Below, piece after piece: positions 60,330 to 64,000 of a stretch of DNA of 64,000 bases. Origin of the DNA: Streptomyces sp. A0642 (GTDB lineage: Bacteria; Actinomycetota; Actinomycetes; Streptomycetales; Streptomycetaceae); the NCBI RefSeq assembly GCF_004795105.1, contig NZ_SSBL01000007.1, positions 124,001-188,000 of the forward strand. The letters are read 5' to 3'. Both the position numbers and the translations under genes were made by a program. The notes beneath the pieces are model-generated. The model was not told where the DNA came from. It did no database searches and saw only the letters and a list, made by a program, of their open reading frames with translations. Position 1 is the first letter of the stretch, and each line of letters starts with the position of its first letter.

Positions 60330-60656
60330 ATGCCGGCAGGTTCCAGCCCCAAGCGCGAACGTCAGTACGAACACGTGAAGGAGAGCGCGGAGAACCGCGG
60401 CGCCTCCGAGAAGCGCGCGAAGGAGATCGCGGCGCGCACGGTCAACAAGGAACGCGCGCGCTCCGGAGAGTCGAAGACCGCGAGCCGGACCTCGACGCAG
60501 GACCCCAAGTCGGCGTCCCAGCGCGGCGGAGAGCGCTCGCACAAGGGCGCGCAGGGCCGCACCCGGGACCAGCTGTACGAGGAAGCGAAGAAGAAGAACA
60601 TCGAGGGCCGCTCCAGCATGAACAAGGAGCAGCTCCGCAAGGCCGTCGACCGCTGA
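60330..60656 (+). CDS. Small basic protein with C-terminal Rho-N-like segment
   Basis: 108 residues, highly charged. The N-terminal part (KRERQYEHVKESAENRGASE) resembles proteins named plasmid stabilisation proteins in Streptomyces annotations. The C-terminal TRDQLYEEAKKKNIEGRSSM followed by NKEQLRKAV is a Rho-N/SAP-like helix-turn-helix that probably binds nucleic acid. ATG behind CAGGAGGAG. Confidence 0.75.
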   Translation: MPAGSSPKRERQYEHVKESAENRGASEKRAKEIAARTVNKERARSGESKTASRTSTQDPKSASQRGGERSHKGAQGRTRDQLYEEAKKKNIEGRSSMNKEQLRKAVDR

Positions 60657-60838
60657 CCTGCGGTGCGAGGGGCCGTTCAGCGGCATTCCGCCGTGGTTCC
60701 CTGCCCGGCGAGCCGGGCGGGGGCCACGGCGTCCGCGTTCCGGCCCCGCACGCATCCCGGCCCGGAATCCGGGGCCGCGTTTCGGCCGACGCAGGTGTGG
60801 AACCCGGGGCATGAACCCGGAAACGAATCGAGGAGAAC

Positions 60839-61210
60839 ATGGCTGTCGCGACCTACTGCCTCGTCGCTCTCGACTGCCCCGACCCTGCGGCGCTCGCCCG
60901 CTTCTACCAGGACGTGCTGGGCGGAGAGGTCACGCAGGAATCGGACGACTGGTTCGACCTGCAGGTGCCCGGCGGGGCCAGGCTCGCCTTCCAGCGCGCC
61001 CCGGACCACCGGCCGCCGGAGTGGCCCCGCGGGGACGTGAACTCCCAGCAGGAGCACCTCGATTTCAAGGTGACGGACATGGAAAGGGCCCATCGGGAGG
61101 TGCTCGAGCTCGGTGCGACGCCCCTGGATGTGGACGACCGGAACGGAGAACGCGGCTTCCGGGTCTACGCGGATCCGGCCGGGCATCCGTTCTGTCTGTG
61201 CCGTGAGTGA
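60839..61210 (+). CDS. Single-domain VOC (glyoxalase-like) protein
   Basis: 123 residues: VALDCPDPAALARFYQDVLG at the N-terminus, EHLDFKVTDMERAHREVLEL in the middle and RVYADPAGHPFCLC at the end. The GHPFCLC ending is typical of the Glyoxalase_6 subgroup in actinobacteria. Ligand unknown. ATG behind GAGGAG. It precedes the DJ-1/PfpI gene by 35 bases and is probably co-transcribed. Confidence 0.82.
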   Translation: MAVATYCLVALDCPDPAALARFYQDVLGGEVTQESDDWFDLQVPGGARLAFQRAPDHRPPEWPRGDVNSQQEHLDFKVTDMERAHREVLELGATPLDVDDRNGERGFRVYADPAGHPFCLCRE

Positions 61211-61245
61211 AACGGTCTGTGCCGTGAACGAAAGGGCGGAAGCCG

Positions 61246-61806
61246 ATGACTGACCACGACGTGAGCAAGCGAAAAGTACTGGCCATCGTCACCAACTACG
61301 GCGTCGAGCAGGACGAACTCTTCGTTCCGCTCGATCACCTGCGCGGATGGGGAGCGCAGGTCGATGTCGCCGCCGTGACGACGGACGAGATCGAGACCCT
61401 GGTCGGTGACAAGGACGCCGGCAAGACACTCCGCCCCGACCTCGCGCTGAGCGACGCCGACCCGGCGGGATACGACCTTCTGCTCGTACCGGGCGGCACC
61501 CTGAACGCCGATACGCTGCGCGTGCAGGAGCCGGCGACGCGCATCGTTCGCGCCTTCACGGAGTCGGGCCGCCCGGTCGCGGCGATCTGCCACGGGCCCT
61601 GGGTCCTGGTCGAGGCCGGCGCCGTCTCCGGCAAGCGGCTCACTTCCTACGCCTCGTTGCAGACCGATATCCGCAATGCGGGCGGCGACTGGACCGACGA
61701 GGAGGTCGTCACCGACGACGCGGGCGGCTGGAGGCTGATCACCTCGCGCAACCCCGGCGACCTGGAAGCTTTCGTCCGTGAGATCGACGAGGCGCTCGCC
61801 GCCTGA
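61246..61806 (+). CDS. DJ-1/PfpI family protein
   Basis: 186 residues. LLLVPGGTLNADTLR and VAAICHGPWVLVEAGAVSG carry the nucleophile elbow (Cys in AICHG) and oxyanion region; the acid Glu is in NYGVEQDELFVPLDHL. Members act as glyoxalases/deglycases, chaperones or proteases in stress. ATG behind AAGGGCGG. It is followed by a strong terminator. Confidence 0.87.
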   Translation: MTDHDVSKRKVLAIVTNYGVEQDELFVPLDHLRGWGAQVDVAAVTTDEIETLVGDKDAGKTLRPDLALSDADPAGYDLLLVPGGTLNADTLRVQEPATRIVRAFTESGRPVAAICHGPWVLVEAGAVSGKRLTSYASLQTDIRNAGGDWTDEEVVTDDAGGWRLITSRNPGDLEAFVREIDEALAA

Positions 61807-61827
61807 GACGGCGTCCGGAAGACCGGT

Positions 61828-61865
61828 GGGGCGGGGCACGGGGCGGATGCCCGGTGCCCCGCCCC
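61828..61865 (+). terminator. Terminator after the DJ-1/PfpI gene
   Basis: GGGGCGGGGCAC (61828-61839) pairs perfectly with GTGCCCCGCCCC (61854-61865) around 14 bases, 21 bases after the stop codon. Confidence 0.75.
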
Positions 61866-61867
61866 CT

Positions 61868-61970
61868 TCACGTCACACCGGTTCGGCCTGAGTCACGTCA
61901 CACCGGTTCGGCCTGAGTCACGTCACGCCGGCTCGCGCTCGAGTCCCGTCAGACCGGTTCGGGCTTGAAG
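61868..61970. repeat. Four tandem repeats of 25-26 bp containing the amidotransferase gene's stop codon
   Basis: Units start at 61868, 61893, 61918 and 61944. The first two are identical (core GTCACACCGGTTCGGCCTGA), the third is diverged, and the fourth is the actual 3' end of the minus-strand gene (codons PEPV and TGA). On the minus strand the unit keeps a GAACCGGTNTGA-like end, so in-phase stop codons follow one another. Confidence 0.85.
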
Positions 61971-62782
61971 GGACGGAACTCGTCCCAGCCGGGCTGGACG
62001 ACTCCGTAACTGCTCTCCGGCACCTCGTTCCACACACCGGGCAGGTCGCCGAGCGGCTCGGACACCACCAGGCGCGTGTCGTCGGAGACCCCGCGGAGGA
62101 AGTCCAGATCCGGGTGCAGCGCCCGTATCGTCTCGGCCCGGGTGCTGCAGAACAGCGAGCGCGAGGCACGCCGGCTCGAGTAGCGGAACGTCCACATGCG
62201 TTCCCCGTCGGCCACCGCGATGGTCATCTGGAGCGGATAGTCCACTCCCTCGTCGCGGCCCAGCCGCTCCACGAGACCGGCCATCCGCGCCACGGCTCCT
62301 GGCACGTCCTGGTCGAGACCGAAGGTGATGGCCAGGTAGAACATCACCTCCGAGTCGGTCGACCCTTCCAGCGAAGGGAAGAGTGCCGGGTCGATGGCCA
62401 AGGAGAGGTCCCGCCGCAGACGGTGGAATTCGGCTATGGCCCCGTTGTGCATCCACATCCAGCGGCCGTGCCGGAACGGGTGGCAGTTGGTCTGCTGCAC
62501 CGCCGTACCGGTGGACGCACGGACATGCGCGAAGAACAGGGGCGACCGTACGTGCCCCGCGATCTCCCGCAGATTCCGGTTGTTCCACGCGGGACCCGTG
62601 TCACGGATGATCGCCGGGGTGCCTGCATCGGGCCCGTACCAGCCGATACCGAAGCCGTCCCCGTTGGTCGTCTCGACGCCCATGTGCGAGTGCAGGCTCT
62701 GGTCGATGATCGAGTGTTCCGGCTTGTAGAGCAGATCGCTGAGCACCACGCTCGTGCCCGCGTAGGCAAGCCATCGGCACAT
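61949..62782 (-). CDS. Class II glutamine amidotransferase (YafJ/EgtC-like)
   Basis: 277 residues. The N-terminal nucleophile Cys2 follows the initiator (MCRWLAYAG), and GFGIGWYGPD, FAHVRASTGTAVQQTNCHPF and the WMHNGAIAEF segment are the Ntn glutaminase signatures. No synthetase domain is fused, as in EgtC or YafJ. No ergothioneine genes are adjacent, so the partner is unknown. A YbdK-type ligase elsewhere in the window is not close enough to imply a pathway. Confidence 0.86.
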   Translation of the reverse strand: MCRWLAYAGTSVVLSDLLYKPEHSIIDQSLHSHMGVETTNGDGFGIGWYGPDAGTPAIIRDTGPAWNNRNLREIAGHVRSPLFFAHVRASTGTAVQQTNCHPFRHGRWMWMHNGAIAEFHRLRRDLSLAIDPALFPSLEGSTDSEVMFYLAITFGLDQDVPGAVARMAGLVERLGRDEGVDYPLQMTIAVADGERMWTFRYSSRRASRSLFCSTRAETIRALHPDLDFLRGVSDDTRLVVSEPLGDLPGVWNEVPESSYGVVQPGWDEFRPFKPEPV

Positions 62783-62870
62783 GAGTCTCTCCGCCCTTCC
62801 TGGAGAAATCAGCCGCGTAGAAGGCGCCGCGGCCCCCGACGGCCAAAGGGAGGCACTACCCGACTACCCC

Positions 62871-62884
62871 CTCCACGCTACCCA
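62871..62884 (-). promoter_or_regulatory. Shared upstream motif, copy 2
   Basis: Minus-strand TGGGTAGCGTGGAG, 89 bases before the amidotransferase start, identical to 56809-56822. The flanks also contain GGGTAG twice more within 25 bases. The rest of 62783-63157 shows no gene. Confidence 0.35.
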
Positions 62885-63157
62885 GTAGGCGGGCCGGCCG
62901 CCCGGCACCCGGAGGGCCTCCTCGGACCACGCGCCCGCACGCCGCCCGGGCGAACTGCCGCGTCCCCCCGCACACACCTCTGACCTGCCCCTTCTTGCGT
63001 GCCGGGGGGCGACCCGAGGGAGGTGGCTACGTGTCGCGCCACTCCCCTCCGCAAGAGCGAGGACCGGAGTGGGAGGACCGGTCCACGGCGATCTCGGCTC
63101 GCCCTTTCGTTCCGGTACGGTGCGCCCAGACGCAACCGGTGCGGGAAGAGGTGCGGG

Positions 63158-64000
63158 ATGAGCTCTGCCGGAGTACCGGCGGGCGCGATGAAGCGTCGTC
63201 TCGGGATGTCCGACGCCGTGATGATCGGCCTGGGCTCGATGATCGGGGCGGGGATCTTCGCGGCGCTCGGCCCGGCTGCCGGCGCCGCCGGTTCCGGGCT
63301 GGTGCTCGCCCTCGCCCTGGCCGCGGTCGTGGCCTACTGCAACGCCACGTGCTCGGCCCGGCTGGCCGTCCTCTATCCCCAGTCCGGCGGCACCTACGTC
63401 TACGGCCGTGAACGCCTGGGCGCCTTCTGGGGCTACCTGGCCGGCTGGGCGTTCGTCGTGGGCAAGACGGCGTCCTGCGCGGCCATGGCCCTCACCGTCG
63501 GGGCCTACCTGTGGCCCGGCCAGGCGCATGCCGTGGCGGTGGCGGCCGTGGTGGCGCTGACAGCGGTGAACTACACCGGGGTGCAGAAGTCCGCGCGCGT
63601 CACCCGTATCGTCGTCGTTGTCGTGCTGGCCGTTCTCGCTGCCGTGGTCGTCACCGCCCTGACCTCCGCCGACGTGGACACCGCCCGGCTGGACATCGGC
63701 CCGGACGCCACGGTGGGCGGGGTGCTCCAGGCGGCGGGCCTGCTGTTCTTCGCCTTCGCCGGGTACGCGCGCATCGCGACCCTGGGAGAAGAGGTCCGCG
63801 ATCCCGCGCGCACGATCCCGCGTGCCATTCCGACAGCACTCGCCATCACTCTGGTCGTCTATACGCTCGTCGCCGTCGCTGCCCTGATGATGCTGGGTCC
63901 GGACGGCCTGGCGAACACCGCCGCTCCCCTGTCGGACGCCGTACGGGCCGCGGGTGCCGACTGGCTGGTGCCGGTCGTCCGCGGGGCCGGTGCCGTGGCC
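63158..64000 (+). CDS. APC family amino acid permease (C-terminus outside window)
   Basis: 281 residues to the right edge, out of about 450-500 expected. RRLGMSDAVMIGLGSMIGAG is the conserved first helix with the substrate-binding GSMIGAGIF; further helices follow, and FFAFAGYARIATLGEEVRDP with ARTIPRAIP is the typical helix 6 and loop. It imports or exchanges amino acids. ATG at 63158 is preceded by GGGAAGAGG. Confidence 0.87.
   Translation, partial: MSSAGVPAGAMKRRLGMSDAVMIGLGSMIGAGIFAALGPAAGAAGSGLVLALALAAVVAYCNATCSARLAVLYPQSGGTYVYGRERLGAFWGYLAGWAFVVGKTASCAAMALTVGAYLWPGQAHAVAVAAVVALTAVNYTGVQKSARVTRIVVVVVLAVLAAVVVTALTSADVDTARLDIGPDATVGGVLQAAGLLFFAFAGYARIATLGEEVRDPARTIPRAIPTALAITLVVYTLVAVAALMMLGPDGLANTAAPLSDAVRAAGADWLVPVVRGAGAVA

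Noticed and set aside
1..64000. tRNA, rRNA, phage attachment sites or integrase genes
   Set aside because: No tRNA-like cloverleaf, rRNA segment, integrase or complete transposase was recognised; only two MITEs lacking transposases were found.

Overview
The window is very GC-rich (about 70 percent or more), with strong third-position G/C bias, Streptomyces-type ribosome binding sites, frequent GTG starts and start/stop overlaps. The protein families (coelichelin-type siderophore genes, an ANTAR/DUF5133 protein, DUF4235, DUF6131, SpoIIE-type phosphatase, SigB/F-like sigma factor) point to a Streptomyces chromosome. No rRNA, tRNA, CRISPR array or complete insertion sequence was seen.

Layout. 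1-1910: a divergent siderophore pair (ornithine N-hydroxylase, cut by the window edge, and formyltransferase) with two iron boxes between them. 1911-2603: a non-coding block built of nested inverted repeats. 2604-14192: a mixed set of single genes: APH-like kinase, HhH-type protein, ANTAR/DUF5133 protein, double-VOC protein, SulP transporter, DUF488 protein, family 5 uracil-DNA glycosylase, MFS transporter and a GAF/PAS/SpoIIE phosphatase. 15608-18591: a molybdopterin oxidoreductase whose N-terminal iron-sulfur cysteines are all replaced, translationally coupled to a small helical protein. 18657-20196: small acidic protein, CBS protein, small membrane-anchored protein.

20373-31837: an eleven-gene, almost gap-free minus-strand operon. 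It encodes an ADP-heptose pathway (GmhA, GmhB, HldE), five glycosyltransferases of four types, a carbamoyltransferase and a UDP-glucuronate-decarboxylase-like enzyme. It probably builds a carbamoylated heptose-containing glycan or small molecule. Upstream lie a TA-flanked MITE and a fragment of a polysaccharide pyruvyl transferase.

33330-47681: redox and stress functions: MFS exporter, large catalase with C-terminal DJ-1-like domain, SRPBCC protein with FAD oxidoreductase, second double-VOC protein, HAD phosphatase, isochorismatase. A second related MITE sits next to a deletion scar joining a lipoprotein start to a headless DUF6766 gene. A FAD/Rieske oxidoreductase and an ADH/epimerase/DUF4235 operon follow.

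48106-56646: SigB/F-like sigma factor, YbdK-type ligase with CDGSH protein and methyltransferase, a divergent PAS/GAF and GAF/ANTAR pair, SDR, Orn/Lys/Arg-type decarboxylase, and a haem-oxygenase-like diiron protein. 57193-60010: a DUF6131 peptide and a pyruvate-oxidase-like TPP enzyme flanked by two decayed gene fragments. 60330-64000: a Rho-N-like small protein, VOC protein, DJ-1/PfpI protein, class II glutamine amidotransferase with a repeated 3' end, and the start of an APC permease.

Much of the right half looks like a general-stress and redox region: several upstream sequences fit the SigB-type promoter pattern GNNT-N14-16-GGGTA. Gene remnants, two MITEs and short tandem repeats show that the accessory segments have been rearranged. 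All functions are inferred from the sequence and recognised family motifs; no database search was run.
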